Source: Nocardioides sp. JS614 (GTDB lineage: Bacteria > Actinomycetota > Actinomycetes > Propionibacteriales > Nocardioidaceae). From it: 64,000 bases of DNA. The stretch spans positions 186,001 to 250,000 of the forward strand of contig NC_008699.1 in assembly GCF_000015265.1 (NCBI RefSeq), written 5' to 3'. Below, one piece after another: positions 31,019 through 39,790 of the stretch. A program made the translations under genes and the position numbers. The first letter of the stretch is position 1, and each line of letters opens with the position of its first letter. The notes beneath the pieces are model-generated. The model searched no databases. It had not been told where the DNA came from and was given only the letters and a program-made list of their open reading frames with translations.

Positions 31019-31738
31019 TCACCAGGCCGACCAGCCGCCGTCGACGTAGACCACCTGGCCGGTGACGTACGACGAGGCCGGTGAGGCCAGCAGGAGCAGG
31101 GGCCCGTCCAGGTCGGCGGCGGGGTCGCCGAGCCGGCCGAGCATGGTGCGGTCCGCGAACCAGGCGAGCCGATCGGGGTCGGCGCCGAGGGGCGCGGTCA
31201 TCGGGGTCGGGTAGAACACGCCGGGGGCCAGGCAGTTGACGGTGATGCCGTGCGGGCCGAGCTCGGCCGCGAGCGCCCGCGTCACGTTGGCGACCCCGGC
31301 CTTCGAGGCGTAGTACGCCGACTCCGGCACCGGTCCGACCCGCTCGGCGTAGACCGTCGTGAGGTTGACGATGCGCCCGGACCGCTGCGGCGTCATCGCC
31401 TTGCCGGCCTCGCGGCCCACCAGCCAGGTGCCGGTGAGGTTCACCCGGACCACGCGCTCGAACTCCTCGACCGTGGTCTCGTCGTACGCCTTGCGCAGCA
31501 TCACGCCGGCGGCGTTGACCACGACGTCGAGCCGACCGTGCGCGGCGACGACGTCGGCGACCAGGCCGGCGACCGACGCCTCGTCGGTGACGTCGACATG
31601 CCGGTCGGCGCCGGCGAGGTCGGCGACCTCGACGGTCGCGCCCTGCGCGGCGAGCGCCGTGGCGGCGCGCGCTCCCAGGCCGCCGGCGCCGCCGACCACG
31701 AGCGCGACCTGACCGGTGAGGTCGAAGGGGCTCACCAT
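31019..31738 (-). CDS. Short-chain dehydrogenase/reductase
   Basis: 239-residue NAD(P)-dependent oxidoreductase. Cofactor loop VALVVGGAGGLGARAATALA (TGxxxGxG variant), NAAG motif VVNAAGVM, catalytic Tyr/Lys in YYASKAG and catalytic Ser/Thr in IVNLTTVYAER. The C-terminus VTGQVVYVDGGWSAW is the usual SDR ending. An acidic residue after the second strand (VEVADLAGADRHVDV) favours NAD. Its ATG overlaps the stop of the flavoprotein upstream. It probably oxidises a ring hydroxyl made or exposed by the flavoproteins. Confidence 0.93.
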   Translation of the reverse strand: MVSPFDLTGQVALVVGGAGGLGARAATALAAQGATVEVADLAGADRHVDVTDEASVAGLVADVVAAHGRLDVVVNAAGVMLRKAYDETTVEEFERVVRVNLTGTWLVGREAGKAMTPQRSGRIVNLTTVYAERVGPVPESAYYASKAGVANVTRALAAELGPHGITVNCLAPGVFYPTPMTAPLGADPDRLAWFADRTMLGRLGDPAADLDGPLLLLASPASSYVTGQVVYVDGGWSAW

Positions 31739-33144
31739 GTCAGCTCGCTCTCCTCGGCCGCGGCGTGCTGCCCGGCCAGGCGGCCGAAGATGCCGGCCTT
31801 GCCGATCGACGTGCCGGTCATGTAGCCGCCGCCGTGGAACCCGCCGATCACCTCGCCCGCGGCGTAGAGGCGCTCGATCGGCTCCCCGAACACGTCGAGC
31901 ACGCGCAGCCGGGTGTCCACCGTGAGGCCGCAGTACGTCGCGAGCACGACGGTCCGCGACGGGTGGGCGTAGAACGGGGGCCGGTCGAGCGGGGTCGGCG
32001 TATCCACGCCGCCGGAGAGGTGGGCGCGGCCCAGCGGGTCGGGCCGGCCATCGGCGATCCGGGCGTTGTAGTCGGCGACGGTCGCGACGAGTGAGCCGTC
32101 CGGGAGGCCCACCAGCGCCTCGAGCCCCTCGACCGTGTCGGCCTTGAGCAGCATGCCGGCCCGGTCGCGGCCCGCGAACTCGTAGATCGGCACCTCGTCG
32201 TTGCTCTGGGCCATCACGCCGGCGTCGAAGACCTGCCAGGTCGTGACGCCCGGCTGGGCCAGGGCCGCGTCGCCGATCTCCTTGTAGGGCAGGGACTCGT
32301 CGACGAAGCGGCGTCCCTCGCGGTTGACCGCGATCGCGCCCTTGTAGACCGCGAGGATGCCGGTGCCGTCCTCGTCGGGGTGGGCCTCGTGGAAGATCCC
32401 GTAGGTCCCCTTGACGTACGGCGTGTCCACGACCCCCGCCCCGAGCTGCCAGCCCATCAGCAGGCCGTCGCCGGTGCACCCGTCGCCGCCCGCGGTGAGC
32501 GCGTTCGCCATCTGCGGCGCGAACCGGGTGAGCAGCTCCGGGCTGCGCGCGAAGCCGCCGGTGGCGAGCACGACCGCGTCGGCGAGGATCCGCCGGCGGC
32601 TGCCGTCCGCGGTGCGCACGTCGACGCCGATCACTTGGCCGCCCTCGCGGACCAGCCGCTCGGCGGCCGTGTCGAGGAGGATCCGGGCACCCAGCCGGCC
32701 GGCCGCCTTGAGCAGGGTGACCAGCATCCCGGTGGTGTCGGTGGGGTGCGAGCGCGGGACCGACTGGCCGGACGCGGCGTGCACCTCGCCGTACCGGACG
32801 CCGTGCCCGGTCAGCCACTCGTAGGTCTCGAGCTGGTGCGCGCAGTACAGGTCGACCAGCGCCTCGTCGCAGACGTGCCGCCCGGTCTCCATCAGGTCCT
32901 TCTTGAGCAGCTCCACCGAGTCGCCGATCCCCTGGGCCACCTGCTCCGGAGTGCCCGCGAACGCGGAGAGCCCGGCGGAGCGGACCGTGCTGCCGCCGAT
33001 GGCGCCGGTCTTCTCCAGGAGCACGGCGTACTGACCGGCCTCAGCCGCGGCGAGCAGGGCGGCGCACCCGGCGAGCCCGCTGCCGAGCACGAGTACACCG
33101 ACCCGGTCGGGCAGCTCGCCCTCGATCGGCAGGCCGGGGATCAC
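31732..33144 (-). CDS. FAD-dependent fumarate reductase/KstD-like flavoprotein
   Basis: 470 residues; FAD loop VGVLVLGSGLAGCAALLAAAEAG, then LLEKTGAIGGSTVRSAGLSAFAGT. The middle shows GDGCTGDGLLMGWQLGAG and NREGRRFVDESLPYKEI, and the end GGGYMTGTSIGKAGIFGRLAGQHAA. Third such flavoprotein in the operon and clearly distinct from the other two. Expected to introduce or remove a double bond alpha-beta to a carbonyl. GTG 33144 overlaps the lyase stop by four bases. Confidence 0.88.
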   Translation of the reverse strand: MIPGLPIEGELPDRVGVLVLGSGLAGCAALLAAAEAGQYAVLLEKTGAIGGSTVRSAGLSAFAGTPEQVAQGIGDSVELLKKDLMETGRHVCDEALVDLYCAHQLETYEWLTGHGVRYGEVHAASGQSVPRSHPTDTTGMLVTLLKAAGRLGARILLDTAAERLVREGGQVIGVDVRTADGSRRRILADAVVLATGGFARSPELLTRFAPQMANALTAGGDGCTGDGLLMGWQLGAGVVDTPYVKGTYGIFHEAHPDEDGTGILAVYKGAIAVNREGRRFVDESLPYKEIGDAALAQPGVTTWQVFDAGVMAQSNDEVPIYEFAGRDRAGMLLKADTVEGLEALVGLPDGSLVATVADYNARIADGRPDPLGRAHLSGGVDTPTPLDRPPFYAHPSRTVVLATYCGLTVDTRLRVLDVFGEPIERLYAAGEVIGGFHGGGYMTGTSIGKAGIFGRLAGQHAAAEESELTW

Positions 33145-34118
33145 CGCTCGCTCCGAAGCACGTCGAGGGGCTGGTCGAAGTAGGCCTCGGCGGCGGTGAA
33201 CGCCGGGAGGTGGAACAGCGACTGACGCTCGCTCCAGGTCGCCATCTGCTCGGCCCGGGTCACGGTCTCGCCGGCGGCCGCCAGGTGGGCGAGCGCGGCG
33301 CGGCCGGCCGACATCATCGACCGCATCAGGTAGTTGGCGTGCAGCACGACGGTGAAGCCGAGGTCGGCGTACTCCTGCGCGCTGAGGTGTGGGGTCTTGC
33401 CGCCCTCGACGACGTTGACGACCAGGGGGGTGCCGGCCAGCTCGCGGCCGACCAGCGTCAGCTCCGCGACCGTGCGCGGCGCCTCGACGAAGATCACGTC
33501 CGCGCCCGCTTCGACGTAGGCGCGCGCCCGCTCGACCGCCCGGTCGATCCCCTCGGCGCTGCGGGCGTCGGTGCGTGCGACGAGCACCGTCGCGTCGTCC
33601 TCGCGGGCGTCGAGGACCGCGGCGATCTTGGCCTGCATGTGCCCGAGCGGGATCAGCGTGTGGGAGTCGAAGTGCCCGCACCGCTTGGGCATCTCCTGGT
33701 CCTCGAGCTGGATGCCGGCAGCCCCGGCGCGTTCGAGCAGCCGCATCGTGCGCATCGCCGCCAGCGGACCGCCGTACCCGGTGTCCGCGTCGACGACGAC
33801 CGGCAGCCTGGTGGCCTCGGTGATGCGGCCGACGTGGTCGGCGACCTCGCCGAGGGAGACCAGGCCGAGGTCGGGCAGCCCGTACTGCGCATTGGCGAGC
33901 CCGGCCCCGGTCGCATAGGCCGCGCCGAAGCCCGCGGCCTCGACGAGCCGCGCACCGAGGGCGTCAGTGACCCCCGGGAGCAGCAGCGGTCCGGCGCCGG
34001 CCGTGGCCTCTCGCAGTGCGGTGCGCAGCGCCGTACGCCGGTCGTGCGCGGTCGGCGCGGGGCCGACGCCGACCAGGTCGGCCAGGTGCGGGAACTCCTG
34101 GTGGCTGCTGCTGTTCAC
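33141..34118 (-). CDS. Isocitrate lyase/PEP mutase-family lyase (2-methylisocitrate lyase-like)
   Basis: 325-residue member of the ICL/PEPM superfamily, first gene of the leftward operon. Landmarks: LLLPGVTDALGARLVEAAGF, the metal site VVVDADTGYGGPLAAMRTMR, IQLEDQEMPKRCGH containing the lyase Cys signature (KKCGH in methylisocitrate lyase), ARTDAR and DVIFVEAPRT. The Cys argues for a C-C lyase such as 2-methylisocitrate or 2,3-dimethylmalate lyase rather than a phosphonomutase. GTG 34118 is chosen since the operator and promoter lie just upstream at 34149-34199. It would release pyruvate or succinate-like units from the breakdown product. Confidence 0.87.
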   Translation of the reverse strand: MNSSSHQEFPHLADLVGVGPAPTAHDRRTALRTALREATAGAGPLLLPGVTDALGARLVEAAGFGAAYATGAGLANAQYGLPDLGLVSLGEVADHVGRITEATRLPVVVDADTGYGGPLAAMRTMRLLERAGAAGIQLEDQEMPKRCGHFDSHTLIPLGHMQAKIAAVLDAREDDATVLVARTDARSAEGIDRAVERARAYVEAGADVIFVEAPRTVAELTLVGRELAGTPLVVNVVEGGKTPHLSAQEYADLGFTVVLHANYLMRSMMSAGRAALAHLAAAGETVTRAEQMATWSERQSLFHLPAFTAAEAYFDQPLDVLRSER

Positions 34119-34148
34119 GGGCGAGTGGCTCCGATCCGGTGGCTTCCA

Positions 34149-34199
34149 TGTAGTGATCGTTACAGAGAGCAGGGTTGCACCCCGGCGCGATCTCCGCAA
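34149..34199 (-). promoter_or_regulatory. Promoter and TetR-type operator of the leftward catabolic operon
   Basis: Operator TGTAGTGATCGTTACA at 34149-34164. On the minus strand a -35 TTGCGG (34199-34194), 17-base spacer and -10 AACCCT (34176-34171) end six bases before it, so a bound repressor would cover the start point. Same layout as the promoter at 51.4 kb. Confidence 0.7.
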
Positions 34200-34232
34200 C
34201 CCCGAACCCCCGGAGAATCAAGGGGTCCGGGG
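34200..34232. terminator. Hairpin downstream of the exported metallo-hydrolase gene
   Basis: CCCCGAACCCC and GGGGTCCGGGG arms (one internal mismatch pair region) with an 11-base loop, 12 bases after the stop codon on the minus strand. Confidence 0.55.
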
Positions 34233-34243
34233 CTGCGGGGCGC

Positions 34244-35431
34244 TCATCCGCGACGGCGCCGGCCGACGCCGATCCGCTGCAGGTCCTGCCCGACGACGAG
34301 CTCTCCGGCGAAGTTCCGGGAGACGCGGCGCCAGCGGCGCTCGGGGAGGTGGCCCGGCACGAAGTGGTGCAGCACGAGCGTGCGGGCGCCGGCCTCGGTC
34401 GCCACTCGGGCCACCTGCGGGATCGTGGTGTGGGCACCCAGCATGTGGTTCTTGTAGGCAGCCTTGACCTCGTCGGGCGCGGGGAGGGCGGAGATGCTCT
34501 CCTCGACCCAGGCCTGGTCGATCACCTCGTGGACCAGGACGTCGCAGTCCGCGGCGAGCTCGACCAGGTTCTCCGACACCGTCGTGTCGCCCGAGATCAC
34601 GACCGACCCGTCCTCGGTGTCGAACCGGTAGCCGAACGACGGCAGCATCTGGCCGTGATCCACGAGCGTCGCGGTGACCCGCACCCGATCGTCCTCGTAG
34701 ACCGAGAACGGCGACATGCGCGGGACCGCCCCGGCCTCCGGCGCGGCCACGTCCGCGGGCAGCGCGATGTCGTGCGGCTGGATGCGGCTACGGATGTCGG
34801 GGGATGCCGAGTCGAAGACCCGGTCGTTGATGTCGGTGGCGAAGGCGGCGAAAAGCGACTCGGTCATCTCGACCGTGCCCGGGCCCGGGTTGTCGGGGAT
34901 GACCGGGCTCGGCTCCGGTCGGCCCGCCGGGAAGGTGTGCGGCAGCGCGTCGCGCCGCCCCGGGCCGTAGACCTGGAGGGCCCGCTCGGCGTCGCCGAGG
35001 CCGCCTCCGATCCACCCCTCGATCACCAGCGTCGGGTAGTCGCTGACGTGGTCGGAGTGCAGGTGGGTCAAGAACACGCCGCGCAGCGCGTGCAGGTCGT
35101 TCTTGCCGTCGGCACTGCCGAGCAGTCCCGCGTCCCGCACCGAGCCGAGCGCCCCGGCGCCGAGGTCCACGATGTACTGCGCATCGCCGACGACCACCGC
35201 GGACGACGTGCCGCGTCGCGTCGAGCCGCGCCACCAGATCGGCCCCCCGGAGGTCCCCAGCAGGACGACCTTGGTCCGGTAGTCGCGGGTGGCCCGGGTG
35301 CTGCGACGTACGGTCGCGGCCTCGGCGCGCGTGGGTGGGAGCGCGCTGCTGGCGGCGATCGCGGCGGTGGCGAGGCCGCCCGTGTGCAGGAGGCCGCGGC
35401 GGCTGATCGGACGGTCTGGAGTCGCGCACAT
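34244..35431 (-). CDS. Tat-exported metallo-beta-lactamase-fold hydrolase
   Basis: 395-residue binuclear metal hydrolase. The Tat signal is ISRRGLLHTGGLATAAIAASSALPP with the twin Arg at residues 11-12. The domain opens TKVVLLGTSGGPIWW, followed by the metal motif THLHSDHVSDYP (HxHxDH), GDTTVSENL with a metal Asp, and distal histidines in VLVHEVID and TLVLHHFVPG. Relatives include arylsulfatase-like, lactonase and tRNase Z-type enzymes. Export through Tat means the first attack on the substrate could be outside the membrane. Single gene with its own operator copy 25 bases upstream of the start. Confidence 0.87.
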   Translation of the reverse strand: MCATPDRPISRRGLLHTGGLATAAIAASSALPPTRAEAATVRRSTRATRDYRTKVVLLGTSGGPIWWRGSTRRGTSSAVVVGDAQYIVDLGAGALGSVRDAGLLGSADGKNDLHALRGVFLTHLHSDHVSDYPTLVIEGWIGGGLGDAERALQVYGPGRRDALPHTFPAGRPEPSPVIPDNPGPGTVEMTESLFAAFATDINDRVFDSASPDIRSRIQPHDIALPADVAAPEAGAVPRMSPFSVYEDDRVRVTATLVDHGQMLPSFGYRFDTEDGSVVISGDTTVSENLVELAADCDVLVHEVIDQAWVEESISALPAPDEVKAAYKNHMLGAHTTIPQVARVATEAGARTLVLHHFVPGHLPERRWRRVSRNFAGELVVGQDLQRIGVGRRRRG

Positions 35432-35455
35432 GAGGTCTGTCCCTTCTCGAGTTTC

Positions 35456-35471
35456 CGTAGTGATCACTACA
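35456..35471 (-). promoter_or_regulatory. TetR-type operator before the exported hydrolase gene
   Basis: CGTAGTGATCACTACA, differing from the perfect palindrome at 49989-50004 only in the first base. Sits 25 bases upstream of the ATG at 35431. Confidence 0.72.
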
Positions 35472-35517
35472 GCGTGAGCTGCGACACTGCCGCACGAAAT
35501 GTGACCGGCGCAACCCC

Positions 35518-35571
35518 TTGCCAGAACGGTCACTCCAGGGTTACGGTGCCGTACCTGTAGTGATCGTTACA
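35518..35571 (+). promoter_or_regulatory. Promoter and TetR-type operator of the rightward meta-cleavage operon
   Basis: -35 TTGCCA (35518-35523), 17-base spacer, -10 TTACGG (35541-35546), then operator TGTAGTGATCGTTACA (35556-35571). The 20-base word TGTAGTGATCGTTACAGAGA is shared exactly with the sites at 34149 and 51433. Confidence 0.7.
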
Positions 35572-35617
35572 GAGACCTCGGTCACTTCGAACGTTCCTGA
35601 GGGAGAGGCAGCCACGC

Positions 35618-36793
35618 ATGACAGTCCTCGACGAGATCCGTCGGCTCGAGCCCGAGTTCCGGGCCGGCGAGGAGGAGGCCGCCGAGCTGCGCCGCCTCCC
35701 CGACCAGACCTGGAAGCAGATGCTGGAGAGCGGCCTGCTCCGCGGCCTCCAGCCCCGGCGCTGGGGTGGCGGCGAGCTGTCGCTGCGCGAGCACCTGACC
35801 GGGGTCTACGAGCTCGGCCGGATCGCCCCGTCCGCGGGCTGGGTCTCCGGCGTCGTCGGCTCGCACCCCTGGCAGGTGGCGCTCTACGACGAGGAGACCC
35901 AGCAGGAGGTGTGGGGCGAGGACCCGACGTTCCTGCCGTCCTCCTCCTACGCGCCGACCGGCAAGATCGTGCCGGTCGACGGCGGCTACCGGGTCAGCGG
36001 CCGCTGGTCGTTCTCCTCCGGCAGCGACCACTGCCAGGGCGTGATCCTGGGCGGCTTCGCCGGCACCATCGAGGTCGCGCCGGGCGTCGAGGTCCCCAAC
36101 TTCGGCTCGGCGCTGCTGCTGCGCGACCAGTACGTCATCGAGGACACCTGGCACGTCGCCGGCAGCCGCGGGACCGGCAGCAAGGACATCGTGGTCGACG
36201 ACGCGTTCCTGCCGGCCCGCCGGTTCCTCTCCAGCCCGCTCTACGAGTACAACGCCGACCGGCCCGCGCCGGGGATCGCGACCAACCCGAACCCGCTCTA
36301 CCAGGTGCCGTGGGCGGTCATGTTCAACCTGGTGCTGGTCGCACCGATGCTCGGACTCGGCCGCCGCTTCCTCGACGACTGGACCGCCGAGACCACCACC
36401 CGGCGCGCCAACTGGGGCGGCATGGTCAAGGACGACGCGCTGATGCAGATGCACCTGGCCGAGGCGGAGTGGGTCCACGACGCCGCGGTCAAGAAGATGT
36501 ACGACGCCATCGACACGATCACCGAGGCTGCGGAGGCCGGCGTACGCCTCGACAAGCGCGAGCGGGCCCGGATGCGCTGGAACATCACCCGCGGCTGCCA
36601 GCAGGTCGGGTTCGCCATCAACGACCTGATGCGCGTCGCCAGCGGTCGCACCGTCTTCACCAGTCACCCCCTGCACCGCCTCTACCAGGACGTCACGGCC
36701 GAGCTCGGCCACGCGTTCCTGGTCTCCGACGGCGTCGGCCAGTACTACGGCGCCTCCCTTCTCGACTCGTCCGCTCCGGAGGTCATGCTGTGA
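35618..36793 (+). CDS. Flavin-dependent monooxygenase, HsaA-like (acyl-CoA dehydrogenase fold)
   Basis: 391 residues, two-component oxygenase of the acyl-CoA dehydrogenase superfamily. Typical pattern: LRRLPDQTWKQMLESGLLRGLQPRRWGGGE, PSAGWVSGVVGSHPWQVALYDEETQQEVW, and GGYRVSGRWSFSSGSDHCQGVILGG for flavin. The catalytic Glu of true dehydrogenases is not in its place. HsaA, HpaB-like and DszC relatives use reduced flavin from a partner reductase to hydroxylate phenols; a reductase candidate is at 51463. First gene of a six-gene operon ending with the FAH-fold hydrolase; its stop overlaps the dioxygenase start. Confidence 0.9.
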   Translation: MTVLDEIRRLEPEFRAGEEEAAELRRLPDQTWKQMLESGLLRGLQPRRWGGGELSLREHLTGVYELGRIAPSAGWVSGVVGSHPWQVALYDEETQQEVWGEDPTFLPSSSYAPTGKIVPVDGGYRVSGRWSFSSGSDHCQGVILGGFAGTIEVAPGVEVPNFGSALLLRDQYVIEDTWHVAGSRGTGSKDIVVDDAFLPARRFLSSPLYEYNADRPAPGIATNPNPLYQVPWAVMFNLVLVAPMLGLGRRFLDDWTAETTTRRANWGGMVKDDALMQMHLAEAEWVHDAAVKKMYDAIDTITEAAEAGVRLDKRERARMRWNITRGCQQVGFAINDLMRVASGRTVFTSHPLHRLYQDVTAELGHAFLVSDGVGQYYGASLLDSSAPEVML

Positions 36794-37707
36794 TCACTCA
36801 ACTCGCCTACCTGGGGATCGCCTCCCCGAACTACCAGCAGTGGCGCGACTACGGCACCCGCCTGCTCGGCACCCAGCTCGCCGCGGACGGCCCGGACGGC
36901 GCGGTGCGCCTGCGGGTCGACGACAAGGGCTACCGGATCGCGGTCCACCCCGCGGAGCAGGACGAGTTCCGGTACGCCGGCTGGGCCTGCCACAACGAGA
37001 CCGAGCTGCGCAGCTACGTCGCCGAGCTGCGCGGCAAGGGCCTCGAGGTGCACGAGGGCACGCCCGAGGAGCTCAAGGAGCGCCAGGTGGCGGAGCTCTA
37101 CTGGATCCAGGACCCGTGGGGGAACCGGCACGAGCTGGTCTGGGGCCAGTTCTCCATGCCGAACTCGTTCTGGCCCGCCCGGAAGATGAACGGCTTCGTC
37201 ACCGGCGACCTCGGTCTGGGCCACATCGTGATGATCGTCCCCGACCTCCAGGCCGCGGACGCGTTCTACGCCGAGACGCTGGGCTTCCGGCTCTCCGACC
37301 GCGTGGTCAGCGACATCTTCAACCTGCGCTTCTACCACTGCAACGGCCGGCACCACTCGCTCGCCGTCGCCGAGATCCCGGGCATGACCGGCATCAACCA
37401 CCTGATGCTCGAGGTCGAGAACATGGACGACCTCGGCTCCGCGATCGACCTGTTCACCGCGGACCAGGAGCGCGAGATCCTGCTCTCCCTCGGCCGGCAC
37501 ACCAACGACCTGATGACCTCGATCTACGTGCAGACCCCGTCGAGCATGCAGATCGAGTACGGCTTCGGCGGCATCGCCGTCGACGACCTCACCTGGGTCG
37601 CCGGTACCCACGACGTGCCGAGCATCTGGGGCCACCACCGCTCGCAGGCCTACCTCGACGGCCCTCCCGGAATCTTCCAGATGCTCGACGCGGAGGCCCC
37701 GGCGTGA
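36790..37707 (+). CDS. Extradiol ring-cleavage dioxygenase (VOC, BphC/HsaC-like)
   Basis: 305 residues, two-domain type I extradiol enzyme that splits a catechol next to its hydroxyls with O2 and Fe(II). The C-terminal domain carries the metal ligands: His 145 in LGLGHIVMIV, a His near 210 in TGINHLMLEV and a Glu near 258 in MQIEYGFGG. Catalytic His/Tyr candidates sit in RFYHCNGRHHSLAV. GTG 36790 overlaps the monooxygenase stop and its stop overlaps the hydrolase start. Acts between the phenol hydroxylase and the C-C hydrolase in a meta-cleavage route. Confidence 0.93.
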   Translation: MITQLAYLGIASPNYQQWRDYGTRLLGTQLAADGPDGAVRLRVDDKGYRIAVHPAEQDEFRYAGWACHNETELRSYVAELRGKGLEVHEGTPEELKERQVAELYWIQDPWGNRHELVWGQFSMPNSFWPARKMNGFVTGDLGLGHIVMIVPDLQAADAFYAETLGFRLSDRVVSDIFNLRFYHCNGRHHSLAVAEIPGMTGINHLMLEVENMDDLGSAIDLFTADQEREILLSLGRHTNDLMTSIYVQTPSSMQIEYGFGGIAVDDLTWVAGTHDVPSIWGHHRSQAYLDGPPGIFQMLDAEAPA

Positions 37708-38579
37708 CCGCAGTCGCCCCGGCACCGGTGGAGCGCTCCGGGATCCGCGAGTCCGACGTCGCGATCGCCGGCGGCCGGCACCTGCGGGTGCTGGAGGCCG
37801 GCGAGCCCGGGATGCCGGCCCTGCTCTTCCTGCACGGCTCCGGCCCGGGCGTGACCGCCCGGGCGAACTGGGAGAACGTGATGGCCGGCCTCGGAGACCG
37901 GTTCCACTGCATCGCGCCGGACATCCTCGGGTTCGGCGAGTCCAGCCACGCCGACCCGCAACCGCAGGGCTTCAAGGCGAACGCCGAGGTCCGCATCGAC
38001 GCGCTGCTCCAGATGCTCGACGCCCTCGGTGTCTCGCGGGTGACCGTGGTCGGCAACTCGATGGGCGGCATGTACTCGCTGCGGCTGTGCCAGCTGCGCC
38101 CCGACCTCGTCGAGAAGATGGTGCTGATGGGCTCGGGCGGCATGCCCGGGCTCGCTCCGACACCCCAGCTGATCAAGCTGGTCACGTTCTTCGACGACCC
38201 GTCGCTCGAGGCGATGACCGCGCTGCTCACCGAGTTCGTGCACGACAAGACCGCCTTCGGCGATCGGATCGAGGACTTCGCCGCCGGCCGGATGGCCCTG
38301 GTCACCCGGCCCGAGATCGAGACCGCGCACCGCGCCATGTTCGGCGAGGGGGAGATGCTCAGCTTCTCCCCGGCCGAGCTCGCGAGGCTCGACGTACCGA
38401 CCCTGGTCGTGCATGGCCGCCAAGACGTGATCGTGCCGATCGAGTGCAGCCTCTACCTCGCCGAGCACCTGCCGCAGGCCGACCTGTACGTGATGAACAA
38501 CTGCGGGCACTGGACCCAGGTCGAGCAGCCCGACCGGTTCCGCACGATCCTGCGTGACTTCGCCGACGGCCGGCTCTGA
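37704..38579 (+). CDS. Meta-cleavage product C-C hydrolase (alpha/beta fold, MhpC/HsaD-like)
   Basis: 291 residues. Oxyanion region LFLHGSGPGVTARANWENV, nucleophile Ser in VVGNSMGGMYSL, acid Asp in LVVHGRQDVIVP and His in NNCGHWTQVEQPDRF, all as in BphD/HsaD hydrolases that split 2-hydroxy-6-oxo-dienoates. It directly follows the extradiol dioxygenase with a four-base overlap, so it should process that enzyme's product to a hydroxypentadienoate and an acid. Confidence 0.93.
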   Translation: MTAVAPAPVERSGIRESDVAIAGGRHLRVLEAGEPGMPALLFLHGSGPGVTARANWENVMAGLGDRFHCIAPDILGFGESSHADPQPQGFKANAEVRIDALLQMLDALGVSRVTVVGNSMGGMYSLRLCQLRPDLVEKMVLMGSGGMPGLAPTPQLIKLVTFFDDPSLEAMTALLTEFVHDKTAFGDRIEDFAAGRMALVTRPEIETAHRAMFGEGEMLSFSPAELARLDVPTLVVHGRQDVIVPIECSLYLAEHLPQADLYVMNNCGHWTQVEQPDRFRTILRDFADGRL

Positions 38580-38614
38580 CCGTCCCCCACCTGACCCCGA
38601 ACGGGAGCTTCGTC

Positions 38615-39790
38615 ATGACCCTTGCCGAGAAGGCGCGCGCCGCCGCGCCCGTCCTCGCCGCCAGCGACGCCGAGAGCGGTGCCCGCGGTCGCCTCACCGA
38701 GGAGGCCTGGGCGGCCCTGCAGTCCATCGGCGTGATGCGTGCGCTCCAGCCGGCCCGCTGGGGCGGCGGGGAGACCGACCTGGTCGAGTACGTCGACGCC
38801 ATCATCGAGATCGGCCGGCACTCCGCCTCGGCCGGCTGGGTCGCCTCGGTCGTCGGCGTGCACCCCTGGCAGATCGCGCTGTTCCCCGACGAGACGCAGA
38901 CCGAGATCTGGGGGGCCACCCCGGACCGGGCGATCGCGTCGTCGTACACGCCGACGGGCTCGATCGAGAAGATCGCGGGCGGCTACCGGGTCTCCGGACG
39001 CTGGTCGTTCTCCTCGGGCATCGACTGGTGCGAGGGCGTGATCCTCGGCGGCATCGCCGGCACCCGCGAGATCGACGGTGTCGAACATCCGGACTTCACC
39101 GCGGTGATCCTGGACCGGGCGGACTTCACCGTCGAGCGGACCTGGGACGTCGCCGGGCTGCGCGGCACCGGCAGCAACGACGTGGTGGTCGACGGCGTGG
39201 TCGTGCCCGAGCGGCGCGGGCAGTCGCACCTCTTCTACACGCACGGGCTCGGCACGCCGCTGCCCGGGCAGGAGCTCAACGACGGGCCGCTGTACCGGGT
39301 GCCCTGGGCGGGGCTGTTCAACCTGATCATCGCCGCCGGGACGGTCGGTGCCGTGCAGGGCTTCGTGGACGCGTGGATCGCCGAGACCCGGACGCGTCGT
39401 ACCAACTACGGCCAGATGCTGCGCGAGGAGGGCGTGGTGCAGAAGCACCTCGCCAACGCGGAGTGGCTGCTCGACGCCGCCCGGCTCAAGGTGCGCCGGG
39501 CCGCCGTCGAGCTGATGGCGCACGCCGAGGCCCGCGAGGTGCCGACCAAGGAGCAGCGCGCCTACTACCGCTGGGACGTCGCCAAGGCCGCCAACGCCGC
39601 GACCGACGCCGCCCAGGAGCTCATGCGGGTAGCCAGCGGACGCTCGGCGTTCCTCGACCACCCGCTGCAGGCGAAGTACCAGGACGTCGTCTCCGCGAGC
39701 AGCCACGCGTTCCTCTACGCCGACCCGCTGGCGCGGGCCTGGGCGGGCCGGCACCTCGGTGCCGAGAACCTGGTCGAGGTGCACCTGTGA
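38615..39790 (+). CDS. Flavin-dependent monooxygenase, HsaA-like, second copy
   Basis: 391-residue paralogue of the first gene in the operon, sharing SAGWVASVVGVHPWQIALF, SGRWSFSSGIDWCEGVILGGIAG, LRGTGSNDVVVDGV and the C-terminal LMRVASGRSAFLDHPLQ. Start ATG 38615 follows GGGAGC after a 35-base gap. It is paired with its own hydrolase but no second ring-cleavage dioxygenase, so it may act on a later intermediate, or supply an additional hydroxylation before the shared dioxygenase. Confidence 0.9.
   Translation: MTLAEKARAAAPVLAASDAESGARGRLTEEAWAALQSIGVMRALQPARWGGGETDLVEYVDAIIEIGRHSASAGWVASVVGVHPWQIALFPDETQTEIWGATPDRAIASSYTPTGSIEKIAGGYRVSGRWSFSSGIDWCEGVILGGIAGTREIDGVEHPDFTAVILDRADFTVERTWDVAGLRGTGSNDVVVDGVVVPERRGQSHLFYTHGLGTPLPGQELNDGPLYRVPWAGLFNLIIAAGTVGAVQGFVDAWIAETRTRRTNYGQMLREEGVVQKHLANAEWLLDAARLKVRRAAVELMAHAEAREVPTKEQRAYYRWDVAKAANAATDAAQELMRVASGRSAFLDHPLQAKYQDVVSASSHAFLYADPLARAWAGRHLGAENLVEVHL

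Noticed and set aside
31019..32818. Extending the SDR to a 599-residue fusion
   Set aside because: The upstream part is a shadow of the flavoprotein gene; ATG 31738 begins the standard SDR N-terminus.
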